NCBI RefSeq assembly: GCF_011397635.1
Contig: NC_064774.1
Span: forward strand, 1,674,520-1,738,519
DNA: 64,000 bases
Reading direction: 5' to 3'
Source of the DNA: Epinephelus fuscoguttatus
Taxonomy: Eukaryota; Chordata; Actinopteri; Perciformes; Serranidae
The notes below the pieces were generated by a model. That model was not told where the DNA came from. It saw only the letters and a program-made list of their open reading frames with translations, and made no database searches. The first letter of the stretch is position 1. Each line of letters begins with the position of its first letter. The position numbers and the translations under genes were made by a program. Positions 1-12,600 of the stretch are shown here, piece by piece.

Positions 1-94
1 GTCTTTTTTTCCTTCAACAACAAAAACACGTGGTTAGGTTTAGGAAAAAACAACAGGGTTTGGCTTTAGAATCTTACGGGACGTGATCCCCGCT

Positions 95-345
95 CTCTCA
101 GGTGAAAGTTGGTGTTTGTTGGACCCATCCACCACCACTCCCGCCCCAGTTGGACTGTCGCCACCTTCACATTAGTCCTCGTTGAGCTGCGTTTCCCCCC
201 GACACTCCCAGGCGCTGTTAAACTATAACAGCATCCAGCTGCGTATCATGCCAACGTTAAAGGTCTTTTTTCATCTGTCTCTGACGCCGCAAGTCACTGC
301 CCAAGCATCAGATTTCAGCAAGTTCGGAGTGAGACCGGGTTGAAT
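95..345 (+). repeat. Interspersed repeat copy (inverted partner near 18.6 kb)
   Basis: The stretch including 'ggtgtttgttggacccatcc' and 'gacgccgcaagtcactgccc' reappears reverse-complemented at about 18601-18850, with similar order and spacing. This marks a dispersed repeat family of about 250 bp. No open frame in it looks like a protein. From about 346 to 1000 I see no gene, only AT-rich non-coding DNA that may be beyond the 3' end of the zinc-finger gene. Confidence 0.7.
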
Positions 346-1009
346 TATGTCGTGGTGTTTTTATCTGCAGAGACAATCCTGGGCACAGTGAAGGCAGCAC
401 GCATCCAAGAGGAAGCTGCAAAAACCGTGGATACAGCGCCGAAAAACATGCAAACATGGCGAGGCAAAATGCCAAGCTGACAGTTTTCTGCGTAGTCTAC
501 CTTGAAGTTCACCTCTTGAGTAAATGTACCGAGTTATATTTTAATACTCCCAGAATCTAAAAATAGATTACATACATTTCTAAATAAAATGGAAACAGGT
601 GACATCGTCTCACCCTCCTGGCTGCAGTGATTTTCTCCACAATAAAACATCAGGATCAATAAATGATTCTTCAACCGAAGCATCTCGTGCTTTTAAATGT
701 GCGACGGGAGGATCTTCAAAGTGCAGGGTTTCTGAAGGACAGGAGCGACAGGCAATAAATATGTCACACGGTTAAATAGCTAAGAGTTCAGTGGTTATAT
801 GACGGGCTAAAAGCAGGCAGGAATGCAGCAGAAATCACGAGCATGATGCAAAAGTCGAATAAATTGAAAACGTTCCTTATCTGTGTGTTTTCAGTGCATT
901 GAGCATATAACAGTATCTGATTGACATTCTCATACATAGTGTTGAGTGACAGTACCTCGGATACATTACAGAGCTTTACATCCATCACTTTAAAAGTCCA
1001 CACGATGGA

Positions 1010-1560
1010 TAGAGGAGGAGGAGAGGGGAAGAGGAGAGGAGGCAAGGAGAGGGGACACAAGAAAAGGAGAAGAAATAAAGAGAGGAGAGGAGACGAGGTG
1101 TTTTTTATTATGCTAACTCACGCTTCCTCGCGTCCTCTCTCCTCCTGTGACTCTGACATCGTTTCCCCCTCCGCCAGAAATGCACCTTGAGGAGACAAGG
1201 AGAGAGGAGGCTCTTGGAGGAGCTTATAGCGAGGAAACACGGGTGTATCCTACGCATCTCTCTCTCAAATCCTCGCTGGGAGGTTAGACGCGAGGAGGAG
1301 ATGCAAGTAAGGAATCGAGGAGACATGTTAGCATAAAGAAAAGCACCTGAGGAGAGGATGGGTGGGAGGAGAGAGAAGGAGATGAGGAGGAGAGGAGGAG
1401 AGGAGAGGAGAGGAGACAAAGGAAAACAGCATTTACAAAGAAGTTGTCAGACCAAGGTAACTGAGGAAAGAGTGTTTGGTGGAGGAAGACGAGTAGGAGG
1501 AGGAGGAGGAGGAGGAGGAGGGGGAGGGGGAGGAGGAGGATGAGGAGGATGAAGGAGAGC
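1010..1560. repeat. Purine-rich (GGA)n/(GA)n low-complexity tract
   Basis: The plus strand is an almost continuous run of g and a, dominated by 'gga' and 'gaggag', with a pure run near 1495-1543. On the minus strand this is a pyrimidine tract. It covers the last coding codons and presumed 3' UTR of the zinc-finger gene and supplies its poly-serine tail. Open frames here on either strand are low-complexity artefacts apart from that gene. Confidence 0.85.
1104..1109 (-). terminator. Candidate polyadenylation signal AATAAA for the zinc-finger gene
   Basis: 'tttatt' on plus reads AATAAA on minus, about 325 bases beyond the stop codon at 1433. It is the nearest canonical hexamer I noticed downstream of the stop. 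Cleavage position is not visible from sequence. Confidence 0.4.
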
Positions 1561-2093
1561 GTGGTTTCAGAGAAATGAGTGTGGTGATAGGGAGGAGAGG
1601 AGACAGATCCCTCCATCCTGCCCGGTCAGAGAGCGAAGGATGAAGAGGAGGAAGGGAGGAGGGTGCAGCAGTGTGTGTGTTCGGTGGTGTGTGCAGCCGC
1701 TGAACGTGTTTGTTTGAGCGCTGATTGTCTCCGAGCACGTACGACCGGTGTGTGTGCACGTCGCCGGGGTGTTTGACCTTGCAGTGGAGGCGCAGACTGT
1801 CCCGCCGCTTGGCGCTGTACGGGCAAAGGTCGCAGGTGAACGGGCGCTCCCCTGTGTGCACGCGCACGTGCTCCACCAGCTTGTTGGCTGTCCGCGTCAG
1901 GTGGCCGCACCGGTCGCACCGGTACTGGTTGCCTTGGCGATGACCCTGGAAGTGAACCAGCAGCTCCTGTTGCCCTGGAAACGACCTCTGGCAGATGCGG
2001 CAGCGATGCTCAGAGGTGCTATTTTCCGGCTGGGTTGCCATGGCAACTGACAGAGCACTGCTGGAGGCGGCGGCAGGAGGGGTGACGGGGCAT
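1433..2093 (-). CDS. znf827-like: znf827-like exon 7 (terminal): three C2H2 fingers and poly-Ser tail
   Basis: The acceptor is a pyrimidine-rich stretch ending CTCCCAG before position 2093. The exon starts with one base that completes an Arg codon begun in exon 6. It encodes three fingers in tandem: CRIC...H-x4-H, CDRC...HVRVH joined by the typical HTGERPF linker to CDLC...H-x4-H. After the fingers comes about 110 residues of low-complexity sequence ending in a serine run derived from the GGA tract, then a stop at 1433. The fingers should bind nucleic acid; the tail probably has no fixed structure. A longer frame reaching 2197 extends into the CA repeat and is intronic. Confidence 0.88.
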
Positions 2094-2133
2094 CTGGGAG
2101 TCAGGAGGCGAAGGGAAGGGTTAATGGTGCGCA

Positions 2134-2176
<43 letters not shown>

Positions 2177-2220
2177 CTGAAGTGTGCACACAGACATTTA
2201 ATATCAAACCAAGATGTAAA

Positions 2221-2260
<40 letters not shown>

Positions 2261-4526
2261 CACAGCGCTGTACCTGTAGATCACACTTCACTCCACCAAC
2301 ACTAAATATTCCCTAATGTACTGATCAATCGATCAAATGCTGATATTGGGAATCTGCAAATTCTATCTATCCACATATCGACTGAATACACAGCTGAGGC
2401 TGGTATTTGAATATTATGAAAATAAAGTTGTAATATTTGAAGATTAAATTCAGAAATTCACAAGGAAATATTTTCAGAAGAAGTCATAAATCTTTGAGAA
2501 ATAAATTGTTAATATTTTTAATGAAAAGTCAGAATAATTAAAGAAGACAGTTAAAATAAATTACAAGAAAAAAAATCTTATTTTGCAGGAGCTACAAACA
2601 TAATATTATGAGAATGAATTTGTACTGACAAGAAAAAAAGGTCTTAATATTTTCAGGAACAAAGGTGTGAAATTTTGACAAAGTTTTGATATTTTAAGAA
2701 TAAAGTAAAAACAGATATTCACAAGAAAACACCAGTAATATTTTCAATAAAAAGTCACAATAGTCTTAAAGCATTAAAATTGAGACTTTAAGCTATTATG
2801 ACTGAGTTGTTATGTTTCAAAGATAAAGTCAAATATTCATAAACACATTTCAGGAGAAAAGCCGTAATATTTTGAGGAATAAGTCCCAAAAATTTGAGAC
2901 TTCGGTCAAAAATTCAACAAGAAATTTACCCAAGCTAAAAATGTAATGCTTTGGGAATAAATTTGTATTTTTGAGAAAAACACATCAGAATATTTTGACA
3001 ATAAAGTGGTAATATGTAATGTGAAGGTTCAAGTAAAGAACGTTTAACAAAAACAAAAGTTGTAATGTTTTTAGAAATATGTCATGATATTTTGAGGGAA
3101 AAGTCAAAATAATTAGAGAATTAAGTGAAAAATGCACAAGAAAAAAAATCAAATTTTTCACAAATTAAAAACGTAATATTATGAGAACAAAGCTGTATTG
3201 TCGAGAAAGAAGTCTCGATATTGTGGAGAACAAAAGTCTTAATATTCTAATGATAAAGTGGTAATACGATGCATAAAGGCTAAAGTCAAAAATAGCTGCC
3301 ATATTTCAAGGATAAAGTCATAATAATTTGAGATGAAGGTCAGACATTTGGAGGAAATGTAATAAAATTTTGAGAACAAAGTTATAATATTTTAAGACTG
3401 AAGACAAAATTCTGAAAAAAAAGGTCATTAATATTTTGTGTAAAAGTAATAAAATTTGAAAAATATATTAAAAAATTCACAAGAAAAAATGTCCCAACAT
3501 TTTCAGTAAAAAAGTTAATATATTTTATGGAAAAGCCTTAAAATTTTGAGGAAATGTAATATTTTATGGGTTCAGTTATATTTTGAGGAAAAGTCTTAAA
3601 GTTTTGATAGTTACGTTGCAATATTTTAAATTTAAAGTCAAATATTCATGCGCATTTTTTTGGAGAAAAGCCGTAATATTTTGACGAACAAGTCAAACAA
3701 ATTAGAAAAATTCACGAGAAAAAAAAAGTATTCTTCACAGGTTACAAATGTAATGTTATGAGAATAAAGTTGTATTTTTGGGGGAAAAAAAAAAATCATC
3801 AATTTTGTAGGAAAAAAGAGAACTTTTGACAATAATGTTGTAATACATAAAATGGAGATTAAAATAAATATTTGCATGGGTAAAGTAATATTAGTTACAG
3901 AAAAAGTCATACAATTTTGAGAATAAAGTTGAACAATACATTCAAAAATTCACAAAAAAAAAATCCTACTATTTTCAGGGGGAAAAACATAATATTTTGA
4001 GAAAAATTCATAAAACTTTAAGAATGAAGTTAAAATATTTTGAGGATAAAGTTAAATATTCACAGGAATATTTTGAGAGAAAAGCTGTGATAATTATAAA
4101 GTCAATAATCTCAACAAAAAAAAAAAACTTTCAACATTTCGTTATGAGAATAAATTTATATTTTTGACAAAATTTTATAGGAAAAAATAATATTTTGACA
4201 AAAATGTTGTAATGAAGAATAAAATCAACATTTGCAAGGAATATTTTACGGAAAAGTCATAAACTGTGAGAATAAAGTTGAAGTATTTCGAGGATAAAAT
4301 TAAATATTCACAAGAATATTTTAAGAGAAAAGCCGTAATATTTTGAGGAAAAAGTCGTAATTGAGACTAAAAATTAGCAAGACATAAAATCTGTAAAAAC
4401 CAAACTAGATTCTCATTAAAAACATTTAATTTACCAGTAAAACATAAACATCTACCTTTATATCATTATCAGATATTCTAACTCTTAAATATCAACACCT
4501 CTGTCAGATGAGCACACACATGCACG

Positions 4527-4561
<35 letters not shown>

Positions 4562-7500
4562 TTAAAGTCAGCCCACCTGATCTCTCCATTGGCTCCTGTG
4601 GTCCCCTGTATGTGCGTGTTGGCGTGAGCCCTCATCTCTGCCTCCTGATTGGTCGAGTGGTCGCACACGCAGCAGTGCAGCGAGAAGGAGCTGTGCTCCC
4701 ATTGGCGGTGCTCAGTCATGTGACTCTGGAAAAGGGCGCGCCTGTCCGTCTCAAAGCCGCACACATGACACCTGGAGGGGCAGGTGTAGGTGTGTGTTAC
4801 AGTCGCCATGGTAACCGTTATTTGAAATCTGTTCTACTGGTAATAAATACAACGACCTTGTTGTGCGCCGACGGCTGACGACACAGTCTTCACTGATCAG
4901 TAAACAAAACAGCTGCTGGCTGTGTCAGTCTCAGCGTCTCACTCTGCTGATGAACTGTGCCTCTACGTAAACTACGAGCCCTGCAACACTGCACACATTT
5001 CTGTTGTGTCTGAGCTGCTGTTGTTTGTTTGTTTATGCTATTTAATTGCTTTGTTTACAATAACCACAGACAGGACAGAAACATTTTTAATGCTGTGCTG
5101 GTGGATAAAATGAAGTCACATTCAATATCTAGATGCACGGTATGTCAGTTCTGCTGCCAGGGGTCCCTCGATCAAAACAATAACTGAAGACGGTCTTTGA
5201 TGACGTCATGAAGTAGCGTGGCATCATGGGAGTTGCTGTCTTCACTGGTAAACAACCAGCCATGACAATCTATCTGTCATGATTTATACAAGTATGTTCA
5301 CGGCTTAAAGTTTGATTCACGTTCTAACGAAACAGCTCCGAGCAGAGGTCTTTGGGCCAACGATAAAAGGCGTCCTTTAACGTTGTGTTAAGTCATACAA
5401 CAACACAATAACGTTGTGACATCACCGGACACGTTGCAAAATGGCATGTGTGGCAGAAAAAAAGCTGTATTATTGTTAATAAGTATTAAGTAAGTACGTT
5501 TCCAGCAAACACTTTCAGTATGGTGCGTTTGGAACCAACAGTACCAGGTCTCTGTGCTAGGTACCCCAACAGAGGGGCGACCAAACATGGGGACGGTACG
5601 GAACGGTTCCATTGGTACCATCCACAACTTTTCACAGTGGGAACAGAAAAAAAAACTCTACTGAACTGAACCGAACCAAACCGAACTGTACTGGTTGGTG
5701 GAAAAGGAAAGGGGCTATTGATGGTTTAAGGGATAAAGTCACAGTCTGAGACACTCCAGGATGTTAACAAGGATCCTCTCAAGCACAGTTGTGGGTGTGT
5801 TACCTGTAGAAGTAAGGGCAACCTGTGGTCTGATCTCTGCTGAGGCTGGTTTTGGTTTCTGTAAGAACAAAAGAAAAGAGAGTGTTTTATTCTGCTGAGC
5901 GACTCATGAAATAAATCTTCTGCTGCCATATTTTTCCTTTCTTTCCTGTGTACTCCAAAATCTACTAATGATGCGTCCCTGTGGAAGTTATTATTGGTAG
6001 ACTCCTCTGTGACTGTGGACTGTTTAGTCAATTCACTTCAGTACCATCTTTATTATAAACCCAAAGGGCAATCTGGTGGCAGCATAAATCCATAACACAG
6101 ATAAAACACAGCACACTGAAAGACAATCATTAAAAAGCAATAATAATAACAATAAGGCTGCATTAAAAAAACACTGCAGGCAAACTAGACAAACAAATTC
6201 CCCCAAAGTGTTTATTTAATAATGTCGGTGCAGTTTGTATGGAAGTGTTCGTGCTGGCTGAAACTCATCTGACGGAGCCTGAAGCAGCTACCTGAAGGAG
6301 GAAACTGAAATCAGATTAAAGGCAGTGTTTTCCCCAACAGGACATACAGGGGACAGCCGGCCCTGCTTGCTTTTTTATGATAAATACATATCTAGATATT
6401 AAGAAACAAACCTGACATTTTAGTTAACATAATGTCCCGTAATCATGTATCATATTGTGTTCCTTGATTTTGTGGTGTTTGATTGAACAACATCTGACAA
6501 AAAAGCCAAAGCTGTCAGAAATAAGATCAAACACCATCCAAGGTGATGCAGAAACATCCAGCCCAGTCGCAAGAAGAAAATGCTGGCATTGTACGTTGCT
6601 GCAAACCACTGATACGTTACATTTGCACGTTTCATACGTATCATAGCAACATTTCTAAAGTGACGAAGAACATAAGCCAAGGGGACGGCAACCAACAAAC
6701 AACAGAACCGGTCGTGTTTTCATCGATTTTTTAGCCAACAAATGTTGGTGTGTTTTTAGCAACCCATAACCAAGTGGTTCTTGTTCCCTGACCTAACAAA
6801 AACAAAAACAAAAACACACCACAGCGTTGCTAAAATGTCAAATTTCAACGTCAAATTTCAACGTATCCACTACATGATAACATGCAAATGTAACATTTAA
6901 CATAAATGTCTTGAAATACAAGAGGCCTTTCCTTTTAGTCTGGTGCTACATTGACTTGTGAGCTTTAGCGCAGAATTTCAAAGCACTATTCATTTTATTT
7001 TCAGCCAGCTAGCCACACTAACACGGAGAAACACTGTGCCCACTTTCTGGTCTCCACTGGTTAGCTAACATTAGCCTTGGTTGCTTTACACTGCACACTA
7101 CCCGGGGTCGGTTGGGAGCTAACTAGAGTAATGTCGTGTTCACACTGGGCGTGAGTGAATTCCATGTAAAGTCAACGTGAAGATTCATTCATCCATTCGT
7201 GCTTGGTGGTGCGATGGACGTGACGCGAATGAAGCGAAATACGCAAATTAAGTGCCGCGAATGAAGCCAGTAGCATGATTTTGCATCATCCGCTTATTCA
7301 CAAGGGTTGAAAAATCGCCACAGATTTGCGCCACCATAGCCAATCAGCATTGAGATCCTCAGAGAACGTATGACGCCGAGGACGCACCGGCGAAAGCTCA
7401 TTCATCGATTCAGCAATTTCACGCACATATGACGCAATTATTCCCGCATATTAAGCAAGTCAACGCAAAATATTCAAGCGTTCAAACTCCGACCCATGAA

Positions 7501-9593
7501 GGTGGGATACCTTTGCTTTGATAACACTGCGTCCACCCTCCGTTCTCCCCCCACCTCACCTGCATGGGTAAGTGGCTTCATTTTTAGCCACAAAACCCCT
7601 TTCGCATTGTTAACTAAGGTTACCTTATGCTAACATACAGCTAACAACATAGTTAGTTGATGCTAAAGGGGTTTTACAGCTCAAAATTAAGACTAGAGGG
7701 TGTGCTCACTGTTTCCATGGTAACAGCATGCTACCTTCATGGGTCACGAAAGCATTACCAGCATTGATTGCCAAATGACCAGCACCCCTAGCTACCTCCC
7801 ACTCGACCCTGGTTTGTTCTCCCAGCACACACGCATACCTGAGCACCTATTTTTTTTAAGGCGCGACGGGCTGCAGCCTGAGAAAAAACAGAGTTCAACT
7901 TTTGGAACACAACAGCACGCACTGCATGTCATGCATTCTTGGAACCCATCGGCTGTATTCGGCGTCTGACTTCCGGCGGACGGCGATACAGCCTCTGGGG
8001 GCAGAACCCGGATTTTTTGGCATTCCGGTTTGATTTGGGCGGAGGAGGTGAATTTCCATTTCCGACTTCCGTTTATATATAAGTAAATATGCTGAACCAT
8101 TGCAATGGATTCAGAGTTTGCAGTGACGCCGATTATGTTCCGCCTTGTTAGTTCACTGCACGGACCGTTTAACCTGGCAACAACTGCAGCTGGCTCAAAC
8201 GTGATTGGTCAATATCACGCGGACTACAAACAGCCTACAACCGGAAACCAGGGCTCTTCTGCTCTTCTTCTGGAGGCAAGATCTCCGGGGTTTGCCTACA
8301 GACTCTACCTTCACTGAATGTGGAGTCTGTGTATAGAGTCATGTGACGAGGACCAACCAGTCACAACAGACAGATACCTTTCCCGTCATCCATAAATATC
8401 AGTCTGTGCAGGGCTGCCAGAGCTTTACATCTGTCCCACGGATGATAGGCCTACACACTTGCAAACAGCGCCTGGAAGAAGATCAGCTCTGCACTCAGGA
8501 TCTCAAGCAAACGGGCTATGATACGGTGCTTGTTAAGGTTGCTTAGCAACCTCGGACACGCCTGCCGCCGCGCTCCTGAAAGCTGGCACAGAAAAGGCAC
8601 AAAAGTAGCGTCCAGCACCCGACCTTGCGTTTTCCAGGTGGTTAAAGACGCAGTATGTGAATGGCCCCTTAGGCTTTCAACGTAAGAATTCAGATGGGTG
8701 GAGAGGTGTCCATGTAGGCACATGGAAGGGCAGAGAGGTGTGCTCTTTCTGTCTTAGGCTTTCTGCGTAGGCCTAAGAAAGGCAGAGAGGCACCAGACAG
8801 AGCCATAGCACCAAATATAATACTGCAAATGGAAAGAAGTTTTCTTTGACTCAGGTGTTCCTGACTGAGCTAAAGTCATTATTAAATGTAGTGCAGTTAA
8901 AAGTACAATATTTGCCTCTAATATGGAGGAGAAGTATAACGTAGTGGTGAATGAAAACACACTCAAGTACTTCAACTTAGTCTACAGCACAGGACTTGAG
9001 TAAATGTACTTAGTTACTTTCCCCCACTGGGATTTAACACTACCCCCAAATAAAATTAATCCATTGATTGTTAATGTAAATGATGGGTTATTGATCGTAT
9101 ATTAACTGAGTGCACCCGAATGAAGTTTAATGCTGAAGTTATCTTGTTTTAAAAAGGCAGCTCTTCAAACAGCAGCATGACATCATATCCTGCTACTCAT
9201 GGTTAACGTAATGCTTTAATCCCTCCACTCTGACCGACCGTGTCATTCTTCATTACTGCACATTACGCTGAGGTTGGCGAGCAAACACGTCAATGCTAAA
9301 CACTGACTCAGAGCATGATTGAAAAACACACTCCCATGGGACGGTGATCAACATTCAAAGATCTACGCCTCCTCAAGCAAAACACGAGCAGCCTCCTCTC
9401 GCTCTGTATCATCATCATCATCTGAGCACTGTGATGGTGTCGGAGTAAATGTGCAACATCTACTGCAACTGTGTGTGTGTGTGTGTGTGTGTGTGAGCGG
9501 TGTATTACCATGTGGAGGCTGCTGGGGGCTCAGAAGAGGGGAGGAGCGGAGTGGGTCCACGTTCACCTTCAAAACAGGACTGTAGAAAAGGGC

Positions 9594-9653
<60 letters not shown>

Positions 9654-12600
9654 TAAGGTGCTTCTCAAAGTCAAGGAGGATTCTGAAACGACCGCATTTC
9701 AAAGATGCTACGACACTGAAACCTGCTGACGGACTGTGCCGATATCCAGGATCTTACGAATTCTACCAAGGACCAGAGAGTTTATCCTCAGCGCTCTTAA
9801 AGCACCTGCAGTCCTACACATGCGATGCATCGGTGCTGTCCCTGGATTTAGAAACAAGGAAAATAAGATCGTAAACTTTCAGTCATGTCACTTAGGCAGA
9901 CCACAAGAATCTGTGTCTGAACACGTATGGACAATGGAAATGGACAATCCCAGTCCAGCCGGCCGAGGGAAATGTTGGCATCGTACATTCTGCAAACCGA
10001 TAATATGTTACATTTCCATGTTTCATACGAATTATATCGACGTTTCTAAAGTGGAAGTATATGCGCTGACTTTGTCATCTAGAGGTGGAGGGGATGGCGG
10101 ATGGCAGTGTCACCTGGTAGAGACGCATGCCAAGCTGCAGACACACAACAAAACCTGTTGTGTTTTAGCAAGTCTTGTTTTTTAGCTATCCATGGCTGTT
10201 TTTCCTGCCTGATAGTGCCATGAAAAACAGTTGCTTTTTACAGAGTCATTGCTGCATCCCCGGCAGCTTTTCAGTCCCAGGTATTATAAGCCAAAACATG
10301 ATCGTTTCCAAACCATAACCAAGTGGTTTTTGTGCCTGAACCTAACCACATGGCGCTGTGCTGCTGCCAGAGGAGCCGCTGACTGAGTTCCCTCTGAGCG
10401 GTAAGTCGCTAAAAGAGTCTGAGAAGTCCGGGGCTGTTAGCAAAACATTCAGGACGCCACAGTTTATTCCACACTACTGAAGCTGCTCCTCTTTTTGGAG
10501 CCACCACGAAGTCGCTAATCACTTAAGGCCCGTTTCCACCGCAGGAACTTTGGGGTCATTTTACGAGGCTGGGGCCTTTGGTGCGTGTCTCCGGACAGAG
10601 TTCCGGAACTTTCACAGGGGCTAAACAAGTCCCTGCCTCGGAGTAGGTACTCAGAACGGCCCCGAAAAACTCCTGGGTGGGGCTTGGGGTTTACTTGGTG
10701 CTGATTGGATATACTCAAGGCGAGATGTGACGTCAACAGAAAGCGACAAAATAGCCGGCATTTTTAAAATTCAGCAGACTCTCGTTCATAGCTTCCACCG
10801 CCATGTAAACGAAGAGACACGCCAGAAACCCAGCAACCACCTCAGCTCCTTTCATGTTGATAATCGTCTTTATGTCTGCTTTATTCTTCGTACTTGTGCT
10901 TCTTCTTCTTTGTTTGTTTCTTTGCCGCGTCGCCCCGGGTCAAAATGGTCGCACAACGATTACATCACATCCAGAGCCCGGTAACTTTACAGGAACCCTC
11001 CTCCTACTCCGCCCTCTCAGTGGAGACATGGCAGTTGAGAGGGCCGAGCGAGAGGATGTTCCTGTAAAGTTCCTGCCCCCAAATAGTCAACGAGTCCAAA
11101 TATTGCGAGTGTCACAATATACATTTTTCATATCGTATTAAAAAATACACCGGTATTGTCATGAACGAGATGACATGGGAGTTATCTTACATGTAGTCTG
11201 TTGACTATACGTTAGCCAGCTAGCTAGGCTTGTTTCATGTATGAACCAATAAGATTTTTGTTTGTAGGGCATTCCATTGGCTAAACCGGTCATCGTTGAT
11301 GATTTCCACAACTTCAAAAGAATCCATCGTACGGCTAGGGGAAAAGATCCATACAGCACAGTATCGCGATATTTTTGTGTGGCAATACCGTATCGTCACA
11401 CAGCGCCAAGAATCGATTTTTTTATTATATAAATTATCAACATTAAGGTCGCCTACTAGAAAAAGAAAATCAATAGTTTTTTAGTCCACGAAATGTGTTT
11501 TTTTGGGTGAAAAAAAAATGGCTGAAGTGGGAACGTAATTACAGCTGAAAAAAGTGATAAAACACAATTTATTTTATCGTAATACTCAGCATATCGCAAC
11601 ATATTTAAAATCGCACAAATACTGTATCGTGACTTAAGTATCGTGATAATATTGTATCGTAGATCTACTGGTGATTCCCGGCCCTACCTCATGGGAGCCC
11701 CCAACGACACCAAGTTCGGATGCTACAACGTCACAGGTTGTCCCATCTCTGTGTCCAGCAGAGGCATGGCTATCAAAAACTAATATAGGTATGGCAATAC
11801 GGTGATTTAATTCAGTCTAACTTTCGCAATTACATGCTTCTTGTAATTATAACAGCAACTTTTTTTTTTTTTTTTACTCCAGAGGGGGGGCAGCTCAGCC
11901 AAAGAGGGCAAATAGGTTGTTGCTCGGACAGCTTTAGTCCAGCCTTGTGCACTTCCTTGCTACCAAAGGAGGCGTCCTTGAGAATCACTCATATTGTCAC
12001 AACAAAGCAGGTCAGAGGTCAAAGTGTCCACATGACATCACTGATTGGTGACTGTGGGTGTAATGTTACCTGCTTCTGATGGGCGGGGTCGTCCTCTCCA
12101 TCAAACGACTGTTGGATTTACTGACTCTCTCTGCAGAGACACAGATCAGAGTTCATCGACTGTTACAACCGCAGCTCAGAGAGGTCATAAATGTAGTGGA
12201 TTAAAAAGTAACGTGAAATGGTAATATTCATGTAGGGCGCAAAATAAATATATATACTGAGATGTAAACAGGTTGTAAACAGTAAGTAAGCGAGTGGAGC
12301 CAGCAGAATATGTATGTACAGTATCATTAAGTATTAGCACAACTATTTTAAGGCAAAAATTGTCTTTGAGTTCTTTTAACGGAGCAGTATCAGTTTAAGT
12401 TCCTGTAAATTTAAATTTATTCTGCGTATGAATCTGTTAGGGAATAATGTTACACCTCCCGGACAGAGACCAGATTGTGGGAACTGACTTTGGAGTGTGC
12501 GATCATGTGATGGTGTCTTTACCTGAGAGCTGGTGCAGCAGCGTGGACGCCAGGTTCACCGACATGTCCTGCCACAGCACGGCTCTGAGGCACTGGTCCT

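Noticed and set aside
2094..2197. Upstream extension of the terminal zinc-finger exon to an ATG at 2197
   Set aside because: The extension is CA-repeat translation (CVCVCV) upstream of a good acceptor whose phase fits exon 6.
4772..4809. Start codon MATVTHTYTCPS before the CHVCGFET finger
   Set aside because: It lies in the pyrimidine tract of the acceptor, and the spliced reading from exon 5 reproduces the family junction.
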